64,000 bases of DNA from Gonocerus acuteangulatus (Eukaryota > Arthropoda > Insecta > Hemiptera > Coreidae). This document shows, in pieces, positions 12,701 through 25,900 of the stretch. Positions within the stretch are counted from its first letter, which is position 1. Each line of letters opens with the position of its first letter. The position numbers and the translations under genes were made by a program. The DNA is taken from positions 8,238,326 through 8,302,325 of the forward strand of contig OX328131.1 of NCBI GenBank assembly GCA_946811695.1, given 5' to 3'. The notes under the pieces are model-generated. The model did not search any database. It saw only the letters and a program-made list of their open reading frames with translations, and had not been told where the DNA came from.

Positions 12701-13911
12701 AGTTTTGCACGTTTATTGCCTTATCAAAAGCTAAACATAAAATTATTTACAGCGACAGGAAGGAAGCCAATCTTCCACCAATAGGGCCACCAGTCATGAT
12801 GAGGCCCTGATGATGGAAGGGTGACCAGCCAACTGTCGCTGTAAATAATTTTATGTTTAGCTCCTGATGAGGCACTAAAGGTGCGAAACTATATAGCTTG
12901 TTCAGATAAGCGGAAAAGTTCAATTGCACTTGCCCAAACTTCTAAGGAAAACTTCCCTTTCTGTTCGGGTATTTAGAAAGGTAAATGAATCGTAAATAGT
13001 GTTGTGAAAGAGAGCGCCTTTAAGGCTAGAAGGTGCAGCTCCTAAAAGCTCGAGCTCTCAGAGCTTGGACAAGGCTCCATAGAAGGCGCGAGCCTTGAAG
13101 GCTCGGCTTGGTAGAAGGCTGGAGCCTTGAAGGCTCCCCTCGGGAGAAGGCGCATGCTTTGAAGCCTTTTACTTTTCATTTCCAAAATGGCGGATGGCGG
13201 GCAAACAGCTGTTTCATGAAATATACTTTAGTAGATTCGTCCTAAATTCTTTCCGCCACATTGAAATTATTCGCTGGCCATTAAATTTACTATTTCATTG
13301 ATAAAATAATTATATGGATCACTAATTGGGTAAAAATAGTAACTTTTCCTAAAAAAATAAACTCTTTTGTGAGACGATGATGGCAACACTGTCCTACTAC
13401 TACTATAACTGTGCTTGCCAAAGCTCTACCTTCCCAGGGCTCCAAGGCCGAGCTTTCAAGGCTCCATGGAGAACCTTGCCGAACCTTCAGGCCTTGATAA
13501 GGTTAGGCTGAAGCCTCACTCCGGAGCCTTCATCCAGCCCTCAGAGCTCGGGCTGTAGAGGTTAGGTTCAAGGTTCAGGCCTGAAGCCTCTAGTCAGGGC
13601 TCGCTTTTAACAACACTAATTGTAAACAATACTCTAACTACCTCATTCAATAGGGAGTATTTACATTCAACTACATAATCCGATGAATTTATAATCCATT
13701 TATTCACATACTACTAAAATATAAATGACACTTCATATTAAAACATAATGAAAAATAAGTTTATAGTGTAGTAAACAAATGATTGGAAACCTCCTGGTGA
13801 TAAGGTTATAATGGAGGGAATTATTTCTGTGAATATAGGCAAAGATGTTTTCCCTCCAACTACTATTTAAACAGGCTATAGTTTGAATTGTTTCTGCCTT
13901 AGCTTTGGCTT

Positions 13912-13950
<39 letters not shown>

Positions 13951-16900
13951 GGCGCATCTACTTCTGGGTCATTAGCGCCGCTTTGGCTTAGTATTGACAA
14001 TATCATTAAACACTATCTCCCTTGCCTGATCTCTCAATCCATTTTTTGATCCTAAAAAAGGCTTTGAAAATGGCCGAAATGAAGGGAAAATTTCTCTCCC
14101 TCAGTCCGTGCAGGCTTAATTGCAATATTTCATCTATCTGAACGGGCTATAGTAGAGCTGGAATTAGTAAATCAAATTAATTAATTAATTGAATAGGGTG
14201 AAAGTGAATTGAATAGGGTCACTTTTCAATATAAAATTTTTTTCCAGATTGTATTATTTCCAAGAGCTGTCCATTTCCTTAACAGAATTCGCTCTTCCAA
14301 CCATGAGGAGTTCTGCAAATTCTCAAATATTTCTACCTTCGCCAACGGCCAAAGCCTAATCGAATGGTTCCCATTGCATCACCGAAGTTAGGCAACGTTG
14401 GGCATGGTCAGGACTTAAATGGGTGACCGATCATGTGATGTTGGCATTATAATAGGGTGGCAACCTTTAGAGAGGCCGGCCTTAATAGCCCAATTGGTAA
14501 TACACTGTTAAAAAAAATTAATTTCTACCTTCCCCATCCCACAGAAATGCTTTGAAATAACCACATTGCTTCAATGGTTAGCCACTTACTTTCACTTCTT
14601 ACACTAAAGTTTGTGAATTTGTAGCCAATCAGCTTTCTTTTTTTTAATCCTTTTTCTCAATGATTAAGCTAATAGGGATAATAAATTAAAAATGTAAAAT
14701 ACTTCCATAATAAACTTACTCCCGTAATAATAAACTCACTCCTGTAATACTCCAATAATAAGTTTAATTCCATAATTTTTTTTTTTTAATGGCGAATCAA
14801 CAATTGGGGTATTACGACCAGGCTATCTACCAAGAACACATGGTCGGTCACTCATTCAGGTGCTGACCATGCCCAACATTGTCTAACTTCAGTGATCAAC
14901 GGGATCCGGTGCATTCAACATAGCTATGGCCGTTGGCTTTATTCCATAATAACTTACTTCCATAATAAATTCTCGCCTTCTAGGAAGACCTCTTTCTTCT
15001 CGAAGGGTGTAGACTGGTTCCCTTTCCTTCTTCGCCTGCTGGATTTGTATCAACCTCGAGATAGGATTCATTTCATCTGATGTTTCTCTTTCGTCATACT
15101 TAGATTCCTAATAAAGCAAACCAATAAAAGAATGTTAATAATGCACTGCAAGATAGCAAATCTAAAACATAGAAATACAAGTTTTCCCATGAAATATAAT
15201 TCCGACAGCATTACTCTGTGGAAAAATATAATTCAGGTTACGTTATTCTCAATAGTATATTCTTTATTTAAAAAAATGTATTAAAAAACAAAAATCAAAT
15301 TATAAATAATTTTAGTCGACTTTACATCACTATACAAAATAGATAGATCAAACATTATTAAATATAAAATATATAACTGAAAATGGATATTTGCAATTGA
15401 GCCTAGTATCAAGCAAAATTTGTACACAATTAAACTGGGTGATTGTCTCCACTGTAATGAATTACTAGCACAAGGTGAGGTATAAAGAAGCAAAAGACGA
15501 AGAATACAAGTTTTAATAAAATTAATCAGGAAATGTAAAAACAAGGATAATTTCATTCGTTTTTTAAAAAGCAATTATATCTTCTGAATGAGAATGGAAC
15601 CAAACAACAGTCTGAGAAATAAACTCTTGTAGCCTCACTAGTATTCAGTAAATTATAATTTACTGAATACTTATAAAATAATTGTTCTCCTGTACACAAA
15701 TTATACAATAAAGTAGACTCTCCCTAATCTGTCGCTCTCTCGAATCCGGAGGTCTCTGAGAGGAAAGAGTGACGGATCTCGGAACTCGTTGGATGAGCCG
15801 GATCAAGGGTTCCTAGAAAATTTTCTCTTCCTAGCAAGTCAAACAGTTCTTTTGTGGTATTTCATTGCATAGAAGTCAAAGAAGGCATACATGTTTTGTT
15901 TTAGAGGCAGTAACTTGTGTTTCTACTAAGAAATTAAATGTTTCTACTAAGGCACCTACAGCTGCAACGCCTGATTTTAGCCAGTCTAGTTTGAACATTT
16001 GTCGCAATTGAATTTCAAGTTTTAAAAGTAATTTTAATAATATGTACCATTTTAAATATGCAATATTAAAAATGGTAAATATTATTTTATCCTCAAATAA
16101 TAAGGTTTTTCAAATAAATGAGCGTTTCTTACTGAATTCTCTAATCTGACCATACCTGGTCCCGACGACGCCGGACTATAAGGGAGAGACTGCTATTTTC
16201 AATATGGTTATATCTAGAATAACATATCTCGAGTACTAAATGATTAATAAACATGATGATAAACTGAATGATTGTGGAATTGTTCCAAACAAACCTGAGA
16301 AACGGGGGTTTCTTTGATAATATTCCTCGACTTCTTCTTCCCAGTAGTTGCCTTACGCTTAGCTCTGGCCAAGGCAGATGCACATCCAGGAGCAGTAACT
16401 GTTGTTGTAGGAGGTAAGGTCCGTAGTTGTTCCAACATTTTTTCAGCTGCCCGCTTTTTAGAAATCTAGAAACAAAAAATGTAATATTAAATTGCATATA
16501 GAAAATTATAATGAAAATAACTCATTATTGCAATTATTTATTGTCTCAGTAATTTTGTCTCCTTCCTGATTTTTTCTAGCTTAAAAGAAAAACATTTTGG
16601 TTGAGGTAGCAAATTAAATAGTGTCAATAACTTTATTTCCTCCCTACATATTTCGCACCCTTTTGGTGCCTCTTCAAGGGATCATGTTACAAATATAAAA
16701 CTTACAGCCTCAACTTGAGGAGAAGAACCTTTCATTAGTGGGGCAACGTCTAGACTAGCTATGGTCTGAAAGAATCCAATATGGTGGAAAATAGTCAGCT
16801 AATCGATAATCGAAATTTCATATGTTTAAAATTAATCTCCAGAAGAAATATATTCTCAAAAATTAAAAATCCCTTCTCCCCTCTAATGAAAACATATTTT

Positions 16901-19900
16901 TTATTGTTTGTCGAATAAGTTAATAAAAATATTATTCAGATGTTGTATTTCAGTTTTTTTTATTTACCACTTTCTTTCTATTTTTATTAATTATGTTTTA
17001 ATTAGGGGGGTCTCGGAGTCCAACTATTTTTGGCCTTTCACATATAACAAAAATTTGAATATTTGAGTAAAGGGTCAGTTTATTATTAATAAAAAAAAGT
17101 AGTTCCAACAATGTTATGGTCATTTTTATTTTCACAGATTTTTAAATTGTTTTAAGAAATTTAGCTATTTATGTCTTCATTTATTTTATATTAAATTTTT
17201 GTTGTTGTAGAAACGTTTTGGCTATAAGCCATTTTCAATCTAATTATCTGTATGATTTTGCATTATTTTTTATATATTATAATCTTCGGATTATGTGCTT
17301 GTAAAATTGATGTTATTTAGTTTGAGGAGAAAATTTCATTTTTTGATTTGTATGGTTTGTGTCTCTATTATTACGTGGATGATATTATACCTCAATTATT
17401 ACATATTGTTTTGAGTCTGCTTCTGTAAAGTAGGACTAGATTTGCAAGACTTGCACTAATAATTGAGGTATAATATCATCCATGTAATAATAGAGACACG
17501 AACCATACAAATCAGAAAATAAAATTTCCTCCTCAAACTAAATAACATAAACATTACAAGCACATAATCTGAAGATTACAATATGTAAAAAATAATGCAA
17601 AATCATACAGATAATTAGATTGAAAATGGCTTATAGCCGAAACGTTTCTAAAACAACAACTTCCGTCACGCAGGATCTGCATAACTAAGCACTTTCCTCA
17701 GAATTTGGGTAGTGTAGACTGCTTTCCAGAATAATTTGCTTAAAATATCCTATAAAAATACTACACTACTTAATAAATACAAAAAACTTCATATTTTTGC
17801 CTTTTGATCGGACGCAGGAACAGGATACAGTCTCTTTAGTGGTAGAAAGTGCTCCTTGCGGCGGCCTTGCGAACCTACGCCTGGCGGGCTATTCTATTGA
17901 AATATATTACAAAGTAAACCTCCCTTTCTGATAGGCCGATTTAGCTCATTTTTACAAAACGTCTTTCTCGTAAATTACCAACGACGTATACCGCGTTTCC
18001 TTACAATACAGCAGAAATTACGACCGGTATGAGTATATTAGTAATTTGGGTCCGGAGTAAACCCCCCCTCTTAATGAACCGATTTAGTTTATTTTTACAA
18101 CACATATTTACCTGTAGATTACCACTACGAATATCGAGTTTTGTCGAAATATAACAAAAATCACGGCTGGTAATGGCGAATTGGTATTGTGGGTCCAAAG
18201 TAAACCCCCCCCCTCCTAATGAACCGATTTAGTTTATTTTTACATCTCACTTTTCTCTCTATATTACCACTACGAATACCAAGTTCCGTTGAAATATAAC
18301 AAATATTATGGCTGGCATGGTGAAATTAGTGTTTTGGGTTCGGGGTAAACCCCCCCTTCCGGTGGACCGATTTCGGTGGTTAACGAACTCGTTCAATCGT
18401 TTGCTATTTAAATGCTATACACTAAGTTTCGTGAAGAGAATACAGAAGAGAAAAAAAGGCATTTTTCAAAAAATTCTTTCGAAAATGCAACCTGAATAGC
18501 CTTCTGAAAGTGCTAAAAATCTGACTTGTAAATTTTCAATGATTTAGGAAAATTTCAGACACACACTAACACTCTACAAATTCATTCAATATTCTACTGT
18601 ATTGTAAAGCAAAAAACAAAATTACCTTTTTACCATTTCCTTCCCCGGTCGTTTCAAATTTATCTCCTACACAACATCTAGTCACAAATGTTTTCATATG
18701 TGGCTGACCTTTTTCGGAGATAACCTCGAATACGACTGGTAGATTCCTTTTCAAAGCAATCTCGTGGACGAGGGAGATGGGAGATTTCAGTTCTGATTCT
18801 TGCTCTGCTACGCCTCCTCCACCTACAATTGAAAAATTAACTATATGAATCTCCTATTTAACCACAATCCGGGATAAACTAAAAAAGAGGCTAATGAAAA
18901 CAAAATTAACAGGTAATAGTAATGAAGAAATAAATGGACATACATTCCATCCATCTTTTTAGAGACAGATAAAATTTATTCTTATGTAATACCTAAGGCA
19001 GTCACGCAGGTGCTGCATAACTATGAACAATTGTCAGAATATGTTAACATATTGTAATGATCTATAAGGGGGTGCTCTAGAAAGAGTCAGTTTCTGGCAT
19101 AGCAAAGAGTAGCATTCCTATTCAAAATAAAGGCTAAGTTATATTCCATAAGTCCATCACAAATATTATCTTTTGTCAAACAATTAAATAAATAAAAGAG
19201 TAATAAAACAGATAGCAATTGGCAGTGCTTAGCTTGGCAGTATTTATTTTTAAAAAAGGCAGTGTGAAATAAAAGAAGAGTTCAAATGTCTCGGCTAGGA
19301 GCGATAAGGCATCGAGAGATACAATTTTCCCAGGAAGATAAGAATAGAGGTGCTTCCAAAAGTTGCCCTTTGAACATCCAGGCGGCGATCGCTGAAGACA
19401 AACACCCTTGGTATGGTGGGAGTAACGCCTCTATAAAAAAAGGCCTTCCCCCACCACTCGATCTCACTCCAGTGCCAACGAAGGGCCAGAGCACTCTCAT
19501 TCGAGCACCAGAGGCGAAGGGCACACGATCTCCTTGCAGAACCAGCTGGTCAGCCGACACCAAGCTCTCACTTCATCTTCACATGATGGCCAGACACCAC
19601 TCCATGATCTAGCAGCCGACCATCATTCTCCTCAACATGCCGACATAACTACAACCAGTCTACCTCTTCACTTCCAGAACATCATCCGTATCATAAGCTG
19701 AGTATACCTCAATAACTGCCAATCTTCAATTAAATTCAAAAGCTATCTAAAATTTCATAATGGCCAATATTTATATTTTAATATATAAGTTAATATTTTA
19801 ATTATGTTCTAACTTTTCTTAAATAACCCAACATTGATACAATTATGTGAGTCAAGCACCTTTTCTTTTTTATATTTTATTTTATATCACAGCCATGCCA

Positions 19901-22900
19901 AATCTTTTATTCAATATAAGTCATTTGTTTCCAACTCTATTTTATTTATAATGAACCTTTCTCCTGGTATTTAATATGGTCTCAACACATAAAAGGACAG
20001 ATGGTAAGAAGTGGTTCTAATCATATATTTCTCATGCTTTTCTTTCAGGAAATTTATTAAATCAACATTAATTATTCAAATAGTTTTATTCATAAATCCG
20101 TATGTGGTGAGTTTGGTAATTTTAAATGAACCCTGAGATATAATGAAAATATAATAAAAACATTTCTAAGTCAACTTTTTCTATAATAATTTTTAAATAT
20201 AATTCAATTTGATTTTTCTTGCCGAACCAAAACACCACAATATATATACAGAAACTCTCCCTAATCCAGTGTCGTCGGGACCAAGGTACAGTCGGAGGTA
20301 CATGAGTTAGAGATAGCACAATAGCGAGGAATGTAGTGCTGAGAATCGGAGCGTTTAGGGGATAATGCAGCCCCGTCTGAGGAGAGAGATGGGGTAAAGC
20401 AGAGTCGTCTGAGGAAGTAGTCCGTACGTAGTCCAGTCTGGAAAGAGTTAAGAGATAGCTCTTTTAAAAGTCTGAAGAGAAGCCTGAAGATAAAAATCAT
20501 GTAAAGCAGTAATGATAAAATGACAAGGCTTGCATAAGACACAAACATTGTTGACAGTCTGGGTCACTATAAATATTGTGAAGTATTCTTGTATTTACCT
20601 CCACAGATGGTAGTGTTAGCAGGGCAAGATTCGTCGAGAGGGAGACTGTGGAGGAGCTGTAGTGCTTTAGAAGCAGCGTCGTGTCGCGCTGCTTGCGCTG
20701 AGGTACCTTCGCCAGAAAACTCCCGATCTCCCACTTTCACGACAACCTTATAAAGTGGAGCCTTACCACCAGCACCATAGTACCTCTGCAAAAATAAACA
20801 AAATATAAAGGAAAACAATTATTTATGAATGAAGCAATATTCCAGTTATTTGTAAATGTTTAGAGGAAGTTGTCAATGATGATGACTACCTAGATCAATC
20901 GTTTAAAGACAAGGTGAAGACATATCAATCATTTTCAATTTAAGATGACCTGTTTTTTTTTTCCAATAATTTATTATCAAAATAAAATAAATAGTATATT
21001 TAAATCAATTTTATTATACATTATCGAAATAGATGGAAGGTCAATAAAACATCAGTACACTTACTTATTTCTTCTCTAAATGTTTTTTTTTTTTTTTTTT
21101 TTTTTTTTTGTTTTGTTTACGGTGTATCTACAACTTCATCAAAGTTAGTAATAAAAACATAAAAGAAAATTCCAAGTCTCACAATGCAGTTCTTTTACCA
21201 CAAAAAGTTGTGAGATCAAGTGTAAAACCAAGTTAGTTATTTTAGTTAGTGACTATGAAAGAACTGATTCAACAATTCTTTTACAAATTGTTATCTAATT
21301 AATTACATATTACCCGTTTGATATCAGGCACCTTTATTTTTATGATAATTATATAATGATTTGGCATATGCACAGCAACATACACTTATTCTACTAATTA
21401 AAATATTTTAGGAGGCCCGTTGTCCGTGTATTTGTATTACTTAATTTTTCAATGAACAACACGCTACATGAAATGCAATAAAAACTGATTACGTCTCGTT
21501 TAGGACTAGGGAAGGCTTTGAGAGGTGAGGCAAGGGAGATAAGGGTTTAGACTATAACGTTACCTGCTTAAATAGATGGTAGAAATTGGTGATAAAATTT
21601 TCTCAGCCATAATCCTATTGCTACGTAATTTAAAACGTTTCCAGGTTTGTCTTTGGCTAAGTATTGATAAATATGAAACACTATCTCCCTTATCTAACCT
21701 CTCAAAGTGTTACCTAGTCTTAAGCGAGACATAATCAGTTTAAAGAGTGATTCACGTTAAGTGTTTGATCATTAAAAGGCTTTGCAAATGGTGGAACAGA
21801 TGAGAAAGTGCAGGGAGATTTTCCCGCTAACACAGGGAGATGTTCACGCATGCACAATTAAATTCCTGGGCTTATCTGAACAGGCTATAATTGTTCGAAT
21901 TTGATACAAGGAGGCTGGGTCATCACTGCATTTATATCTTATTAAATATCCAAGGGATTAAACAATTTTTCCTAATTCCTTTTCAAACCAGACTTAATCC
22001 ATTTTTTCCTTTAAATATTGTTGTTGTTCATGACTAGATAACAACTAAATTAAAAAAAAAAAAATTGGGTAAAATATAAAAACATGAAACACAGTTTTAA
22101 TATGTATTTTGATTCAAGTAACAAGTGGGAGTAATTGACAAAACACATTTGTCATTATAAGATGTTTTATTTAATTAACTCATTTAACTTGTTCATACAA
22201 TCGTTTGAAGTAACGGACCACACAAGTCTGTGGTTGCTAAAGTAGCCTAAGTAATTCTTTGAAATCATGGATGTGACTTATCGTCCCTGTCATGTCAAAC
22301 TATCAAATATGAAAAATCTCGAATTTCAGATTCAAGACTTTGCTCTTAGATTGTGGACAATAAGAATTGTCCCAACTCTAACAACTTTAGTAATAAATAG
22401 CCTTTAAAGACTTAAATAAAGTATAAGACCATTTTTCAACATATTGCTTCGTAAATGGATAGAATATGTTTGCTCCCTAGTTTGCTCTGATTTGCATATT
22501 CGAAAGTTTGACATGGTAGGAACGATATGGTCACTACACTCTGAAATAATAGATTCTTTTAACATATGTTTGCAACATTTTTTATAGTTTTCCGCCCTAT
22601 AATAAAATCGCGTACCATGCTAAAAGAAAATAGCAGGAGAGTCTAATTACGTACAACTAGCTAGTTGATTTTTTTCACATAGAAAAAGAGTTTATGAACT
22701 TCACTTACCGGGTCTATCCTATTGTTGAAAGCCCCTCGGAAATTGGCTTTTCCTCTTCCATAGGGGAAAGAAAAGTGGTCATTATAAGGCTGGAAAAGAT
22801 CAACAACAACTTACTAAAAAACATGAAAATTTGCAGGGTAACGACACAACTAAATCAAAGGAAGAAATTTACTATTTTCAAAGAGTAAACTAGAGAATAT

Positions 22901-25900
22901 TTTAGACATTTTTTTTTCTTTTTTAATCCTGTAGAAGGAAATATTTTATAGTGGTTCATCAGTTTTTAAGTTGACATTCACCTCCAAGTAACAAGCAAAT
23001 GTGTTTCAAATTTAAATGACTCTTAATTACATTTAATTAAGTAAATAAAATGAACAGGAGATAAACATTTTAATTGTAAATGGGGTAATTATAGCCTATT
23101 CATATAGAACAGATATAGTGGGAGAGAAATTTTCCCTTTCACTCTCCTTTCTCTTCAGCCATTTGCAAAGCCGTTTAAAGAACAAACCTTTACGTGGGAC
23201 ATTATAAAACATGTTTATGTATTGAGGAGGAAATTTATTTATTTAAAGAGGTCACAACGTGGCGATTTGCTTGTTTATGTATTGTTTACTTAGCCAAAGC
23301 TAAGGCTGAAATGTGAAATCTCGATGATCTACAAGGGAAACAACCAGGGTATCAATTATAGCCTGTTCAAGTAGACCTTTTAGTTTCGACTGAACTTCCA
23401 ATTTCAAATGGTCCATTCGCAAATTCCGGTTTCAATGAACAACATTCTACTTAGAAAAACTGATCATGTCTTGTTTAGGATCAGGGAGGCCTTAGGTAGT
23501 CAGGCAATGTTTAGGGGAAATAGTGTTTAATATTTATCAATATTTAGCCAAAGCTAATGCTGAAAACAATTTATACTGGAGTGAAAATGTCCCAGATATG
23601 AGGTTGTAAAAGAGAGAATTTTTTTTTTATGGAATAACTCAATGAGAATATAGGCCACGCCCTTTTCCCCTTCGAACTGCACCATCTATCTGAAAAGTCT
23701 ATAAAATAGCAGAAATCAATACTTAAGTAAAATGGATTTAAATCAAGTTGTTCTGTTTACTATTTTATACTATGGGCATAAAAGATTAAATACAGGGTGT
23801 CTACTACTTTTGTGAAAGCCAATATCATGACATTTTCATGAATTGAAATGCAAATTTCATGCCCATTAGGAAGAAAAGAATTTCTCTTAAAAAGAAAAAG
23901 CCTTAATTTTTACCTTAAAATGTTTTAACCTAACATGGATTACCTTGAAATGTATAAACTTACAATTTTACATACAATAAAACTGTACATCATACGTTAA
24001 AGAGGATAGTTACATAAATAATAAAATTATTATTATATTTTTTATTTTTATTTTATTTTAATTTTAACGTCCATTTATTATTAACTACGAATTATTATTA
24101 TTATATTTTAACGTCCATTATCATTAACTAAGAATTTTGGGACAGGTTATCTATAGGTTACCACCCTTTTCTAGCCAGGATAGGGCTGATTCCTTATCTT
24201 TTTTCTAAAGAAAAGTCACCACCCCATAATGGGAATCGAACCCACGACCTATGGCACGGAGTGTTAAGTGCTCACTCCTTAACACTCATGGCCACTAGGC
24301 CTCCAAATAATAATATAAGTGTAGAAACAATGATATTAAACATTTTAGGATGTATATGTAATTAGCTGCCTCAAAAATATTGAACAATAGTAAAAGAATA
24401 CAGAATTTTTAAAAATATGACTAACTAAATCTTTATTGTCACATTATTAAATAAATTAAAGTTTACACAATCTCAATATTTAAGACTGCATGTAAAATTC
24501 TGAATATAAATAAATAAAAATATATGTAAATAATGGATAATTAATTTCAGAATGCTACAAAAAAGGAATCTAACAGAGGAACGTGGGAGAGGCAGATAGA
24601 ATTGCGTTGCAGTCGGTGTGAAGTCTCGGGATTACGTTAGACTCTGGTAAAACTGAAATTTCATGACATGGTTTCAAAATTCATGACTTTTTCTTGATTT
24701 GTATGCACTAGTTTTTTTTTTTTTGTATTTGGTGATAATAAAAAAATGTCTCTTTTATTTAAAGAAAAAAACATTTTTTAGTGTATATGATATAAAAGAA
24801 TATTTTTCTTCTAGTTATAATGACTTATGGTGAAACGTAAGGCACGGGAATAGGAGAGGCAAAATGGCAACCGAGCAAAGCCACCATTGGCTAGAGGCGC
24901 TTCCACCTTCCCCTCCCCGTCCACAGCCGGGTGACAAGTTACATCTCTAACAGTATAGGTATAACATTTTATATTATTTAGTTTGTTATAAAAAGTGAAA
25001 CTCGTAAAGGAAAGGATTAAATTACATGGGAAATATATTGAAAAATACTGTAAATTTATTTATCCACTTTTTCATTTGCACGCTTCAATCCTTCCCTTTG
25101 CCGACCCAAACACCTCAATTATTATAACATTTAATACCTGTGTGTACATCCCTCGATGATAATTATTGTAAGGGTTGAATGTTGGAGATTCTACGAGGGT
25201 GTAGACAGTCGGTTCCCCGCGCTTCATTGCTAAAGCATTCAGCTCAACCGTTGGAGTAATATTGCCTGAAAGGTTCATAAATATTATTAATATAGTTTAA
25301 GTAATCCTACTATAATATATATTCTATATTGTATTTATTAGATAAATAATATGTTACATATTTAGCACTAGTAAAGTATATTCTATAAACCCATTCGAGA
25401 TGGATAGCCACTTTTGTGTCAACGGGCCGGCAGGCCCTGAGAACTGATAGCCACTTTTGTGACAAGGCCATTTCTTTGCTTCGGGACTGAGAGCAACCAT
25501 TGTGGCAGCTTTTTGCGAATATCAAGTTTTTGAACGGTCATTTTGGTTTGAAAAGGACACTCGTGAACATTGAAAGTGCTTAAAGAAAATTGAATCCTGA
25601 TATCAAAAAAATAATGTAACATCAGGGTTTTTCTACAAAAAACACGGTTTCTTCGAAATAATCTTTATAATGCCATATGTCTGGAACAATAACAGAAAGA
25701 AACCTGCGGTAGGCAGCATTTAATTACATTTTTTGTCTAGCGTCATCCCCTTAAGTATTGTCATGTATTTGCGATACACCATCATGCAGGCTGCCAATAT
25801 ACACACAATTTTCCAAATCACCTTTCAGCTTCAATTTTATTTAGGAAAGTCCAGCAATTCCTAACAGTTAAGAATTTTCGTATTTAATGCAATTATGTCA

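Larger units (their letters stand above)
20830..25060. other. long Staufen intron (4.4 kb), repeats only
   Basis: Contains R1 copies, a repeat with CAGGGTGTCTACTAC, one SINE C and a poly-T SINE fragment near 21083-21130 (TTTACGGTGTATCTAC). The stretch 21900-23080 shows nothing recognisable. A frame at 22694-22888 looks random. Confidence 0.5.

Noticed and set aside
16707..16772. An extra Staufen exon with an acceptor-like end
   Set aside because: The exons at 18626-18822 and 16295-16465 join in frame across the middle of dsRBD3 (GKK then [10 protein letters not shown]), leaving no room for another exon.
19282..19612. Overlapping frames of about 100 codons on both strands
   Set aside because: Both arise from a GC-richer, stop-poor block; neither shows a domain, hydrophobic pattern or splice context. 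Kept only as a possible LTR or promoter island.
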